Positions 56,598 to 64,000 of a stretch of DNA of 64,000 nucleotides are shown here, one piece after another (position 1 is the first letter of the stretch; the number at the start of each line of letters is the position of its first letter). Both the position numbers and the translations under genes were made by a program. The notes under the pieces are model-generated. The model was given only the letters and a program-made list of their open reading frames with translations. It did no database searches and was not told the origin of the DNA. The DNA comes from Halomonas salipaludis (GTDB taxonomy: Bacteria > Pseudomonadota > Gammaproteobacteria > Pseudomonadales > Halomonadaceae). Location: the NCBI RefSeq assembly GCF_002286975.1, contig NZ_NSKB01000007.1:62001-126000 (forward strand), in the 5' to 3' direction.

Positions 56598-56615
56598 TAT
56601 GGCGGCGTCGCCATA
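56598..56615. promoter_or_regulatory. 18-bp inverted repeat in the metE-metR intergenic region
   Basis: TATGGCG-GCGT-CGCCATA, perfect 7-bp arms, 35 bases upstream of the metE start. It could be a hairpin in the metE leader or an operator; it does not match the MetR consensus. Confidence 0.4.
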
Positions 56616-56679
56616 CGCAGTGAAGGCAGTCTGGCTGGCACCCAAAGGTGAATCAAACTAAATTAATTAATCTTAAAAG

Positions 56680-56692
56680 TGAAAGTGACTCA
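56680..56692. promoter_or_regulatory. Candidate MetR box
   Basis: TGAAAGTGACTCA matches TGAA-N5-TTCA at seven of eight positions. It overlaps the presumed ribosome binding site of metR, which would fit autoregulation. Confidence 0.3.
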
Positions 56693-56694
56693 TC

Positions 56695-57609
56695 ATGCTC
56701 GAGCTACGCCATCTCCGCACCCTGATCGCCCTGCGCGACGCCGGCTCGCTGGTAGAAGCCGCCGAGCGGGTTCACCTCACCCAGTCGGCGCTCTCGCACC
56801 AGCTCAAAGACCTTGAGGAGCGGCTGGGCAGCCCGCTGTTCCTGCGCAAGACCCGGCCGGTAGAGTTCACCCGTGCCGGCCAGCGGCTGCTGGCCCTGGC
56901 CGAGCAGATCCTGCCCCAGGTGCGCATGGCCGAACGCGACCTGGCCAGGCTGGCCGGCAACGAGCAGGGCCGCCTGCACATGGCCATCGAATGCCACAGC
57001 TGCTTTCAATGGCTGATGCCGACCATCGACTACTTCCGCGACCACTGGCCGGAGGTCGAGGTCGACATTCCCGGCGGCCACCACTTCGACCCGCTACCGG
57101 CGCTGGCCCGCGAGCAGCTCGACCTGGTGATCACCGCCGACCCTCAGCCGCTGGCCGGCGTGCACTACGAGCCACTGTTTCGCTATCAGGGCCTGCTGGC
57201 GGTAGCCAAGCAGCACCGCCTGGCCGGACGCGCCTGGATCACCCCCGAGGACCTGGCCGATGAAACCCTGATCACCTACCCGGTGGAGCACGCGCGCCTC
57301 GACGTGTTCAGCCAGTTTCTCGACCCCGCCGGCGTCGAGCCGCGTGAGATCCGTACCGCCGAGCTGACGATCATGATGATGCAGCTGGTCGCCAGTGGCC
57401 GCGGGGTCTGCGCGCTGCCCAACTGGGCGCTCACCGAGTACCTCGAACGCGACTACGTGCGCGGCGTGGCGCTGGGCGAGCAAGGCATGTGGAGCACGCT
57501 GTTCGCGGCGATCCGCGAGGAGACTCGCGAGGCCCCGTGGATGGAGGATTTTCTGCGCACCGCGCGGGAGACCTCGTTCGCGGTGCTGGAGGGGATCAAG
57601 CCAGCCTGA
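56695..57609 (+). CDS. metR: LysR-type regulator of methionine synthesis
   Basis: 304 residues: LysR winged helix (about 1-60; LRTLIALRDAGSLVEAAE and TQSALSHQLKDLEERLGSPLF) and an effector-binding domain. The N-terminus and MAIECHSCFQWLMPTIDYF (about 98) closely follow MetR, which senses homocysteine and activates metE. The divergent position next to metE supports this. An AT-rich patch lies before the start. Confidence 0.93.
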   Translation: MLELRHLRTLIALRDAGSLVEAAERVHLTQSALSHQLKDLEERLGSPLFLRKTRPVEFTRAGQRLLALAEQILPQVRMAERDLARLAGNEQGRLHMAIECHSCFQWLMPTIDYFRDHWPEVEVDIPGGHHFDPLPALAREQLDLVITADPQPLAGVHYEPLFRYQGLLAVAKQHRLAGRAWITPEDLADETLITYPVEHARLDVFSQFLDPAGVEPREIRTAELTIMMMQLVASGRGVCALPNWALTEYLERDYVRGVALGEQGMWSTLFAAIREETREAPWMEDFLRTARETSFAVLEGIKPA

Positions 57610-57616
57610 GGTTGGT

Positions 57617-59230
57617 TCAGGTGCCACCGGGCAGCAGCAGGCTGAAGCGCGCACCGCCCAGCGTCGGGCTGTCGTCGACCATCACGCTGCCGCCATGCCA
57701 GGCCATGACCTTGTGCACGATGGACAGCCCCAGGCCATAGCCGCCGGAGCGTCGGGTGCGACTGTCGTCGAGGCGCGCGAAGGGCTTGAAGATCTCCTGA
57801 CGGTCCGCCTCCGGCACCCCGGGACCGTCATCTTCGACGTCGATGCGCACCGCCCGCGCGTCGTTATGCAGGCTGATCAGCACCCGCCGTTCGGCGTGCC
57901 GACAGGCATTTGCTACCAGGTTCTGCAGCGCCCGCTGTAGGTAGCGCGGCTCGGCCTCGAGTTCGAACTCCTCGCCCGCCGCCAGATCGATGCGCAGCTG
58001 GCCGTGCAAGCCGGCCAGGGCGTCGATGACACGCTGCGCCATGGCCCGGCACTCCAGCGGCTCGGTGGCCAGCTCGACGCCATGGGCCTGGTCGCTACCC
58101 AGCCGCGCATAGGTGAGGATCTCGTCGATCAGGCCGTCGAGCTCCTCGATGTCGCCGTCGATGCCCGATAGCTGGCGACGCACCGCCTCATCGTCGGTCA
58201 TGTCCTCGACCATCTGCACCGCGAAGCGAATGCGCGCCACCGGCGTGCGCAGCTCGTGGGACACCGCCCGGATCATCTCCTGCTGGGCGCGCAGCAGCGC
58301 CTGTACCTGGGCAGCCATGCCGTTGAAGGCCATTCCCAGTCGGCCCAGGAAGTCGCTGCTCTCGACCTTGACCCGGGTGTCGAGGTGGCCGCCGGCGATG
58401 CGCGTGGCAGCCAGCTCGAGCCTGGCCATACGCGCCTCGACGCCGCGCACGATCAGGTAGATGGTGCCGGCCAGCACGCCGAGCATCAGCACCAGCAGCA
58501 GCAACGACAGCGACAGCGGCATCGGCTCGAAGGCGTGGATCGGCCCCACCTGCAGCCACTGCACCGACTGCAGTTGGTTGCCAGTGTCGAGCTGCAGGAA
58601 CAGCGTCAGGCTCCAGGCTTCTGGAGCCAGGTGCAGGATCACCTCGCCAGCGCCCAGCCGCGCCAGTTGGGCGCTGTCGAGTCGCCGCGGCGGCACATCG
58701 TTCAGAGTGATCGGCAGCGCCCCGCTGGACAGCTCGGCGACGCGCTGATGACGCAGCAGCGGGTCGGCCAGCCACTCGCCGAGCAGGCCGGCCATGCCGC
58801 GCAGCTGCGACTCGCTGATGCCATCGAGGCGCGCCTCGAGCACGGCCGCCTCGTCTGGCAGGCGTATGAACAGTCGCCAGTCGGTGTCTCCCCGGGTGTC
58901 GATCAGCACCCGGCCGGCGTCGAGCCGGGCACGCTGAAAGTAGCCGAGACCGCGGCTCTCGGCGTCATCGTGCAGATGCAGTTCGATATCGAGTTCGGTG
59001 CCGCGCTGCCACAGCCACTGGCTGCGCTGCTCCTCCGCCGCGGCGCCCAGCTGTTGGGCCAGCAGCCGCATCGGCGCGTCGGCGAGCTGTTCGCGATACT
59101 GCTCGCGGCGCACCTGGTCGACCAGCGTGAAGCCGCTCAGCGCCAGCCCGAACGCCAGTACCAGAGCCAACGCCAGCAGCACGTAGACGCGTAGAAAGGT
59201 ACTGCCCGAGAGCGGCCGCAGCATCAGCAT
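57617..59230 (-). CDS. Sensor histidine kinase, RstB-like
   Basis: 537 residues: membrane helices near 14-37 and 244-266 bracket a periplasmic sensor of about 200 residues; a HAMP domain (about 268-320), phospho-acceptor VSHELRTPVARIRFAV (about 340) and an HATPase_c domain (NLVANACRHAE near 440, DDGPGVPEADRQEIF, GGYGLGLSIVHKV) follow. The RstB-like assignment rests on this layout and its partner. Start overlaps the response-regulator stop by one base. Convergent with metR, 7 bases apart. Confidence 0.9.
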   Translation of the reverse strand: MLMLRPLSGSTFLRVYVLLALALVLAFGLALSGFTLVDQVRREQYREQLADAPMRLLAQQLGAAAEEQRSQWLWQRGTELDIELHLHDDAESRGLGYFQRARLDAGRVLIDTRGDTDWRLFIRLPDEAAVLEARLDGISESQLRGMAGLLGEWLADPLLRHQRVAELSSGALPITLNDVPPRRLDSAQLARLGAGEVILHLAPEAWSLTLFLQLDTGNQLQSVQWLQVGPIHAFEPMPLSLSLLLLVLMLGVLAGTIYLIVRGVEARMARLELAATRIAGGHLDTRVKVESSDFLGRLGMAFNGMAAQVQALLRAQQEMIRAVSHELRTPVARIRFAVQMVEDMTDDEAVRRQLSGIDGDIEELDGLIDEILTYARLGSDQAHGVELATEPLECRAMAQRVIDALAGLHGQLRIDLAAGEEFELEAEPRYLQRALQNLVANACRHAERRVLISLHNDARAVRIDVEDDGPGVPEADRQEIFKPFARLDDSRTRRSGGYGLGLSIVHKVMAWHGGSVMVDDSPTLGGARFSLLLPGGT

Positions 59231-59943
59231 CAGCCGTCCTTGACGAACAGATAGCCCTTGCTGCGCACCGTCTTGATGCGGTGCGGATGGTTGGGATCGT
59301 CGCCGATCTTGGGACGAATGCGCGACACCCGTACGTCGATGGAGCGATCCTGGCCATCGTACTTGATGCCGCGCAGCTCGCTGAAGATCTCTTCACGGGT
59401 CAACACCCGCCCGGCGTGACTAGCGAGCAGCCACAGCAGATCGAACTCGGCGCTGGTCAGATCGATACGGTCGCCCTCCAGCCAGGCCTCGCGAGTCGCG
59501 CTGTCGACCACCAGATTATTGAAGGTGAGGCGCGCCTCACCGCCGCTTTCGCCACTCTCGGTGCGCCGCATCAAGGCCCGCATCCGGGCCAGCAGCACCC
59601 GCGGCTGGACCGGCTTTGGCACATAGTCATCGGCCCCCATTTCCAGCCCCAACACCTGGTCCATATCGTCGGTGCGCGCCGTCAGCATCAGGATCGGCCC
59701 GGCATAGTCGTTGCGCGCCCGACGGCAGATCGACAGGCCGTCCTCCCCTGGCAGCATCAGGTCGAGAATCACCAGATCCGGCTGCAGCGAGACGATACGC
59801 TCCACGCCACGCGCACCGTCGGCCTCGACAGTCACCTGGAAGCCATTGGCTTCGAGGTAGTCCCGGGTCAGCTCGGCGAGCCGTTCGTCATCCTCGATGA
59901 TCAGTACATGATCCTGGTCGTTGCGCTCCACGCGTTGTTCCAT
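59230..59943 (-). CDS. Response regulator, RstA-like (OmpR/PhoB family)
   Basis: 237 residues: receiver domain with IIEDDERLAELTRDYL, phospho-acceptor Asp in LVILDLMLPGEDG (about 57) and Lys in DDYVPKPVQPR (about 108), and a C-terminal winged helix with FDLLWLLASHAGRVLTREEIF (about 168) and RIKTVRSKGYLFV. FDLLWLLA and RIKTVRSKGYLF recall RstA. It precedes the kinase in the operon. A 10-bp direct repeat 120 bases upstream may be its own binding site. Confidence 0.92.
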   Translation of the reverse strand: MEQRVERNDQDHVLIIEDDERLAELTRDYLEANGFQVTVEADGARGVERIVSLQPDLVILDLMLPGEDGLSICRRARNDYAGPILMLTARTDDMDQVLGLEMGADDYVPKPVQPRVLLARMRALMRRTESGESGGEARLTFNNLVVDSATREAWLEGDRIDLTSAEFDLLWLLASHAGRVLTREEIFSELRGIKYDGQDRSIDVRVSRIRPKIGDDPNHPHRIKTVRSKGYLFVKDG

Positions 59944-60061
59944 CCCGTCATATCCGTCCGTTGTTGGGGAAACGGCCGCCGGCTGCTCGGCAGCATCATT
60001 TTCGCGACATCCTGCAACGCCAACTTACCTGGGGCACTACAGGGCCACATTGTTATTGGCG

Positions 60062-60081
60062 AATGATACCCAAGGATACCC
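60062..60081. promoter_or_regulatory. 10-bp direct repeat, candidate response-regulator site
   Basis: AATGATACCC is followed at once by AAGGATACCC, nine of ten bases identical with a one-turn period. OmpR-family regulators bind such tandem half-sites, and the RstA-like gene starts 118 bases away. Confidence 0.5.
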
Positions 60082-60217
60082 GAAATAACCGAATTTGCAG
60101 CGAGCGTTTCTCGTTTAGCCTCTTTTCGGCCACACCGCCCGGCCGTGAAACGCTCTAGCATGCGGCCTGTCGAGGGGCGTCGATTCACACCCAGGAGAGT
60201 CACACGATATGCACAGC

Positions 60218-60226
60218 TTATCCACT
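60218..60226 (+). promoter_or_regulatory. DnaA-box-like site upstream of nrdA
   Basis: TTATCCACT matches the DnaA box TTATCCACA at eight of nine positions, 17 bases before the first NrdR box. DnaA sites control nrdAB in E. coli. Confidence 0.45.
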
Positions 60227-60242
60227 TGCTGAAAGCCAAACG

Positions 60243-60258
60243 GCACACTATCTTGTGC
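60243..60258. promoter_or_regulatory. NrdR box 1
   Basis: GCACACTATCTTGTGC has the NrdR arms (ACACA-N6-TGTGT type) with outer G:C change and perfect symmetry in the arms. Confidence 0.75.
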
Positions 60259-60273
60259 TTGTGACCCATAGGC

Positions 60274-60289
60274 ACACAACATAGTGTGT
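60274..60289. promoter_or_regulatory. NrdR box 2
   Basis: ACACAACATAGTGTGT matches the consensus arms ACACA and TGTGT exactly. It lies 31 bp from box 1, three helical turns, the spacing typical of NrdR pairs. Confidence 0.82.
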
Positions 60290-60425
60290 ACCTAGCAAGT
60301 CACCTTACGACTGTCAACTTGCACCGACATCGCGTCAAGTGCAGCCAATTTGCCCGCTTTTTTCTAGGCGGCAGGGCGCGTCTCGCGCTGCTTTCCAACC
60401 ACCACCGCTAGGACGACACGGCGCC

Positions 60426-63311
60426 ATGGATACCACTTTGACTCCCGGCAAGACGCCGGTGAACGTGACCGCCCCCAACCAGCTGCGGGTGATCAAGCGA
60501 GGCGGCGATGTCGTCTCATTCGATGCCAGCAAGATCTCGGTGGCAATGACCAAGGCATTCATCGCCGTGGAAGGCGACAATGCCGGCGCCTCGTCGCGAG
60601 TCCGCGACTTCGTGGCCCAGGCCTCCAACGTCATCAGCGAGGCCTTCCTGCGCCGCATGCCCGATGGCGGCACCCTGCATATCGAAGATATCCAGGACCA
60701 GGTGGAACTGGCGCTGATGCGCGCCGGCGAGCAGAAAGTCGCCCGCGCCTACGTGCTCTATCGCGAAGAGCACGCCAGGGCCCGCGCCGCCGCCGGCGGC
60801 GACATCGAGAAGCCGCACCCGACGCTCAACGTCACCGCCCTCGACGGCAGCCGCCGTCCGCTCGACCTGGGCCGCGTCGAGACCCTGGTGTTCGACGCCT
60901 GCGAAGGGCTGACCAACGTCGATCCCAACAAGATCGTCGAGGACTCGCTGAAGAACCTCTACGATGGCGTGACCGTCGACGGCGTCTCCCAGGCGCTGAT
61001 GATGACCGCCCGCACCCTGGTCGAGAAGGACCCCAACTACACCTACGTCACCGCCCGCCTGCTGCAGGACAACCTGCGCCGCGAGGCGTTGTCGTTCCTG
61101 GGCGTCGCCGAAGAGGCCACCTACCAGGAGATGGCCGAGCTCTACAAGCCGGCCTTCAAAGCTTATATCGAGCGCGGCATCGGTTTCGAACAGCTTGACG
61201 AGCGGCTCGCCGAGTTCGACCTCGAGCGCCTCGGCGATGCACTGGACCATACCCGCGACATGGCCTTCACCTACCTTGGCCTGCAGACCCTCTACGACCG
61301 CTACTTCATCCACCAGGACGACGTGCGCTACGAGCTGCCCCAGGTGATGTTCATGCGCGTGGCGATGGGTCTGGCACTCAACGAGGACGACCGCGAAGCG
61401 CGCGCCATCGAGTTCTACGAGCTGCTCTCCAGCTTCGACTACATGGCCTCGACGCCCACGCTGTTCAACTCCGGCACCCAACGCAGCCAGCTCTCCAGCT
61501 GCTACCTGACCACCGTGCCCGACGATCTGGACAGCATCTACAGCGCCATCCGCGACAACGCCATGCTCTCCAAGTGGGCCGGCGGCCTGGGCAACGACTG
61601 GACCCCGGTGCGCGCGCTGGGCTCCTACATCAAGGGTACCAACGGCAAGAGCCAGGGCGTGGTGCCGTTCCTCAAGGTGGTCAACGACACTGCCGTGGCG
61701 GTCAACCAGGGCGGCAAGCGCAAGGGCGCGGTGTGTGCCTACCTCGAGTCTTGGCACCTCGACATCGAGGAGTTCCTCGAGCTGCGCAAGAACACCGGCG
61801 ACGACCGCCGCCGCACCCATGACATGAACACCGCCAACTGGGTGCCGGATTTGTTCATGAAGCGCGTCTTCGACGACAAGGAGTGGACGCTGTTCTCGCC
61901 GGCCACCTGCCCGGACCTCCACGATCTCTATGGCGCCGCCTTCGAGAAGCGCTACGAAGAGTATGAAGAGATGACCCGCAGTGGACAGCTCAAGCTGTTC
62001 AAGCGCGTCCGCGCCAAGGACCTGTGGCGCAAGATGCTCTCGATGCTGTTCGAGACCGGCCACCCCTGGATCACCTTCAAGGACCCCTGCAACCTGCGCA
62101 GCCCACAGCAGCACACCGGGGTGGTGCACTCCTCCAACCTGTGCACCGAGATCACCCTCAACACCAGCCCCGACGAGATCGCGGTGTGCAACCTCGGCTC
62201 GGTGAACCTGGCCCAGCATGTAACCGATGGCCAGCTCGACGACGCCAAGCTGCGGCGCACCGTGCGCACCGCGGTGCGCATGCTCGATAACGTCATCGAC
62301 ATCAACTATTACGCGGTGCCCCAGGCGCGCAACTCCAACCTCAAGCACCGCCCGGTGGGGCTCGGTATCATGGGCTTCCAGGACGCCCTCTACGCCCACG
62401 GTATCGCCTACGCCAGCCAGGAAGCGGTGGCCTTCGCCGACCGCTCCATGGAGCTGGTCAGCTACCACGCCATCGAGGCCTCAAGCGACCTGGCCGCCGA
62501 GCGTGGCCGCTACGAGAGCTTCGAGGGCTCGCTGTGGAGCCAGGGCGTGCTGCCCATCGACTCCATCGACAGGCTCAAGACCGAGCGCGGCGAGAAATAC
62601 ATCGCGGTGGACACCTCCGCCACCCAGGACTGGTCGAGCGTCCGCAGCAAGATCGCGACCCAGGGCATGCGCAACTCCAACGTGATGGCGATCGCCCCCA
62701 CCGCCACGATCTCCAACATCTGCGGCGTGTCGCAGTCGATCGAACCGACCTATCAGAACCTCTACGTGAAATCGAACCTGTCGGGCGAATTCACCGTGGT
62801 CAACGCCTACATGGTCAACGACCTCAAGGAGCGCGGCCTGTGGGACGAGGTGATGATCAACGATCTCAAGTACTACGACGGTAGCGTGCAGCCCATCGAG
62901 CGGGTTCCCGAGGACCTCAAGGCCAAGTACGCCACCGCCTTCGAGGTCGAGCCCAAGTGGCTGGTCGAGGCCGCCTCGCGGCGCCAGAAGTGGATCGACC
63001 AGGCTCAGTCGCTGAACCTCTATATCAAGGGTGTCTCGGGCAAGAAGCTCGACGTGACCTATCGCATGGCCTGGTACCTGGGGCTCAAGACCACCTACTA
63101 CCTGCGCGCCCTGGGCGCTACCTCGGTGGAGAAGTCCACCGTCGAGCGCGGCAACCACAACGCGGTGGGCAACGGCGCCCCGGCGCCCACGCCAACTGCC
63201 ACCCCCGAACCGCGTGGCGTCGACGACTTCCTCACCGGCAAGGCAGGCAGCGGCTCACGCGCCCCCTCGGCCGGGGACATCGACGACCTGGGCTGCGAGG
63301 CCTGCCAGTAA
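60426..63311 (+). CDS. nrdA: Class Ia ribonucleoside-diphosphate reductase, alpha subunit
   Basis: Reduces NDPs to dNDPs with the NrdB radical subunit. 961 residues, longer than E. coli NrdA because there are two ATP-cones: the first at about 16-115 (QLRVIKRGGDVVSFDASKIS, ALMRAGEQKVARAYVLYRE) and the second at about 135-225. Catalytic residues are in NSGTQRSQLSSCYL (about 352), SNLCTEITLNTS (about 570) and CNLGSVNLAQ, and the C-terminal redox pair is in GCEACQ. The layout resembles Pseudomonas NrdA. The start at 60426 is the first ATG in frame after the NrdR region. Confidence 0.97.
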   Translation: MDTTLTPGKTPVNVTAPNQLRVIKRGGDVVSFDASKISVAMTKAFIAVEGDNAGASSRVRDFVAQASNVISEAFLRRMPDGGTLHIEDIQDQVELALMRAGEQKVARAYVLYREEHARARAAAGGDIEKPHPTLNVTALDGSRRPLDLGRVETLVFDACEGLTNVDPNKIVEDSLKNLYDGVTVDGVSQALMMTARTLVEKDPNYTYVTARLLQDNLRREALSFLGVAEEATYQEMAELYKPAFKAYIERGIGFEQLDERLAEFDLERLGDALDHTRDMAFTYLGLQTLYDRYFIHQDDVRYELPQVMFMRVAMGLALNEDDREARAIEFYELLSSFDYMASTPTLFNSGTQRSQLSSCYLTTVPDDLDSIYSAIRDNAMLSKWAGGLGNDWTPVRALGSYIKGTNGKSQGVVPFLKVVNDTAVAVNQGGKRKGAVCAYLESWHLDIEEFLELRKNTGDDRRRTHDMNTANWVPDLFMKRVFDDKEWTLFSPATCPDLHDLYGAAFEKRYEEYEEMTRSGQLKLFKRVRAKDLWRKMLSMLFETGHPWITFKDPCNLRSPQQHTGVVHSSNLCTEITLNTSPDEIAVCNLGSVNLAQHVTDGQLDDAKLRRTVRTAVRMLDNVIDINYYAVPQARNSNLKHRPVGLGIMGFQDALYAHGIAYASQEAVAFADRSMELVSYHAIEASSDLAAERGRYESFEGSLWSQGVLPIDSIDRLKTERGEKYIAVDTSATQDWSSVRSKIATQGMRNSNVMAIAPTATISNICGVSQSIEPTYQNLYVKSNLSGEFTVVNAYMVNDLKERGLWDEVMINDLKYYDGSVQPIERVPEDLKAKYATAFEVEPKWLVEAASRRQKWIDQAQSLNLYIKGVSGKKLDVTYRMAWYLGLKTTYYLRALGATSVEKSTVERGNHNAVGNGAPAPTPTATPEPRGVDDFLTGKAGSGSRAPSAGDIDDLGCEACQ

Positions 63312-63358
63312 CGGCGCTCCGCGCCGGCCCCGGGCTTCGAGCAGCGAGCCGCTAACGG

Positions 63359-63442
63359 CCCGAAGCCCGAAGCCCGAAGCCCGAAGCCCGAAGCCCGAAG
63401 CCCGAAGCCCGAAGCCCGAAGCCCGAAGCCCGAAGCCCGAAG
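63359..63442. repeat. Twelve tandem copies of a 7-bp unit (CCCGAAG)
   Basis: A perfect array of 84 bases in the 191-base gap between nrdA and nrdB. The reverse complement of its sequence, CGGGCTTCG, occurs once upstream (63331-63339), so the array can form a hairpin with it. The copy number is likely to vary by replication slippage. Confidence 0.97.
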
Positions 63443-63502
63443 CCAATATTTGACCACCGGCGTCATGCGATAAACGCCACCAGCGAAGAACAGGACAGAC
63501 AA

Positions 63503-64000
63503 ATGCTGAACTGGGACGAATTCCACGAGGACGACAGCGCGGTCGCTGAATCCAGCCCGCAGTACGCGGCACCCAAGCCCGCACCGGCCAAGCCCGCGGC
63601 GGCGCCAAGTGCCGAGGAGGCGCCCGAGGGCGGTACCGGCAACCGCTATCAGACCGCCGACGAGGAGCGCCTGGCGCGGGCGCGCAAGTCGCTTGAAGAG
63701 CTCGACGTGGCCGCCGGCCTCGAGGAGCTCGAGATGGGCGCGGCACGCATCGAGGTCGACGACAAGCAGATGATCAATGCCCGCGCCGACTTGAACCAGC
63801 TGGTGCCGTTCAAGTACGAGTGGGCCTGGCAAAAGTACCTGGACGGCAGCGCCAACCACTGGATGCCCCAGGAAGTGAACATGAACGCCGACATCGCGCT
63901 GTGGAAGAGCCAGGACGGCCTCACCGCCGACGAGCGGCGCATCGTCGAACGCAGCCTCGGCTACTTCTCCACCGCCGACTCGCTGGTCGCCAACAACCTG
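63503..64000 (+). CDS. nrdB: Class Ia ribonucleoside-diphosphate reductase, beta subunit (5' part)
   Basis: The first 166 codons of NrdB, cut by the right edge. It begins [13 protein letters not shown], has an Ala/Pro-rich linker (about residues 20-45), and reaches the ferritin-like core: [19 protein letters not shown] (about 92), [17 protein letters not shown] (about 117, first diiron Glu) and [13 protein letters not shown] (about 154). The ATG at 63503 has AGGACAGAC upstream. It is 191 bases after nrdA, separated by the 7-bp array. Confidence 0.95.
   Translation, partial: MLNWDEFHEDDSAVAESSPQYAAPKPAPAKPAAAPSAEEAPEGGTGNRYQTADEERLARARKSLEELDVAAGLEELEMGAARIEVDDKQMINARADLNQLVPFKYEWAWQKYLDGSANHWMPQEVNMNADIALWKSQDGLTADERRIVERSLGYFSTADSLVANNL

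Larger units (their letters stand above)
59944..60425. other. Divergent control region, RstA-like gene / nrdA
   Basis: 482 bases without a gene. It contains the direct repeat at 60062-60081 on the regulator side, and the DnaA-box-like site (60218-60226) and two NrdR boxes on the nrdA side. TTGTGA at 60259-60264 and CATAGT at 60280-60285 could be -35/-10 elements with a short 15-base spacer. No small gene is visible. Confidence 0.6.

Noticed and set aside
60516..62468. A 650-codon open frame antisense to nrdA
   Set aside because: It lies entirely opposite a certain gene, has no recognisable domain and is rich in His, Val and Gly as expected of antisense reading in GC-rich DNA.
63359..63442. 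CRISPR array
   Set aside because: The unit is 7 bp with no spacers, and no cas gene is near. It is a simple tandem repeat.
63255..63859. Minus-strand frames with repeated GFGLRAS heptapeptides
   Set aside because: They are the translation of the 7-bp array and of antisense nrdB sequence. Every frame of a 7-bp array is open over 21-base periods, so the repeat peptide is an artefact.

Overview
The window is a high-GC, gene-dense stretch of a gammaproteobacterial chromosome. Protein content and gene order point to Halomonas or a close relative in the Halomonadaceae. The supporting features are the block tsaC-dprA-LysM facing def-fmt-rsmB-trkA-trkH, the TRAP and Trk transporters typical of marine or halophilic bacteria, a NrdA with two ATP-cones, and the pepA/holC/valS neighbourhood. 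This placement is inferred from protein and synteny recognition; no 16S gene is present. No rRNA, tRNA, CRISPR array, insertion sequence or prophage was found.

Layout. 1-8.5 kb: tRNA modification and DNA uptake (tsaC, dprA), a LysM protein, deformylase/formyltransferase/rRNA methyltransferase, and Trk potassium uptake. 8.8-14.6 kb: a TraB-family membrane protein, TapT-type tRNA modification, a BASS transporter, a sirtuin that lacks the zinc cysteines, truC, tcdA and a DUF1653 protein. 14.7-22.3 kb: a Fur-box-preceded Fbp-type ABC importer, a second ABC importer of the NMT1/THI5-like type, bacterioferritin, and Bfd behind its own Fur box. 22.4-31.8 kb: RDD-lptG-lptF, then pepA-ilvE-holC-valS. 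31.8-39.5 kb: a self-contained sigma-54 module consisting of an activator, three 16-bp inverted-repeat sites, a -24/-12 promoter, a TRAP transporter, 3-hydroxybutyrate dehydrogenase and acetoacetyl-CoA synthetase, closed by a strong terminator. 39.5-41.3 kb: PAP2, META lipoprotein and DoxX. 41.3-47.5 kb: a polar amino-acid ABC importer, a MocR regulator and a class III aminotransferase; the permease part is visibly less GC-rich than its surroundings. 47.8-54.2 kb: SDR, CpdB-type phosphohydrolase, GloA, DUF411, Tag, a YdjM-like membrane protein and a MliC-type lipoprotein. 54.3-57.6 kb: metE and its divergent regulator metR. 57.6-59.9 kb: an RstAB-like two-component system. 60-64 kb: nrdA and the start of nrdB behind tandem NrdR boxes and a DnaA-box-like site.

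Most notable signals. First, there is a dispersed intergenic element in two long copies (8510-8700, 27939-28100) and one compact inverted copy (28661-28776). The long copies fold into a closing stem enclosing three hairpins, and two of these helices differ between copies by compensatory changes. Second, the sigma-54 circuit for ketone-body use has one of its presumed activator sites inside the last codons of the activator gene. Third, twelve perfect copies of a 7-bp unit sit between nrdA and nrdB. The rest is mostly well-known housekeeping, and I did not find a clear new enzymatic or defence system.
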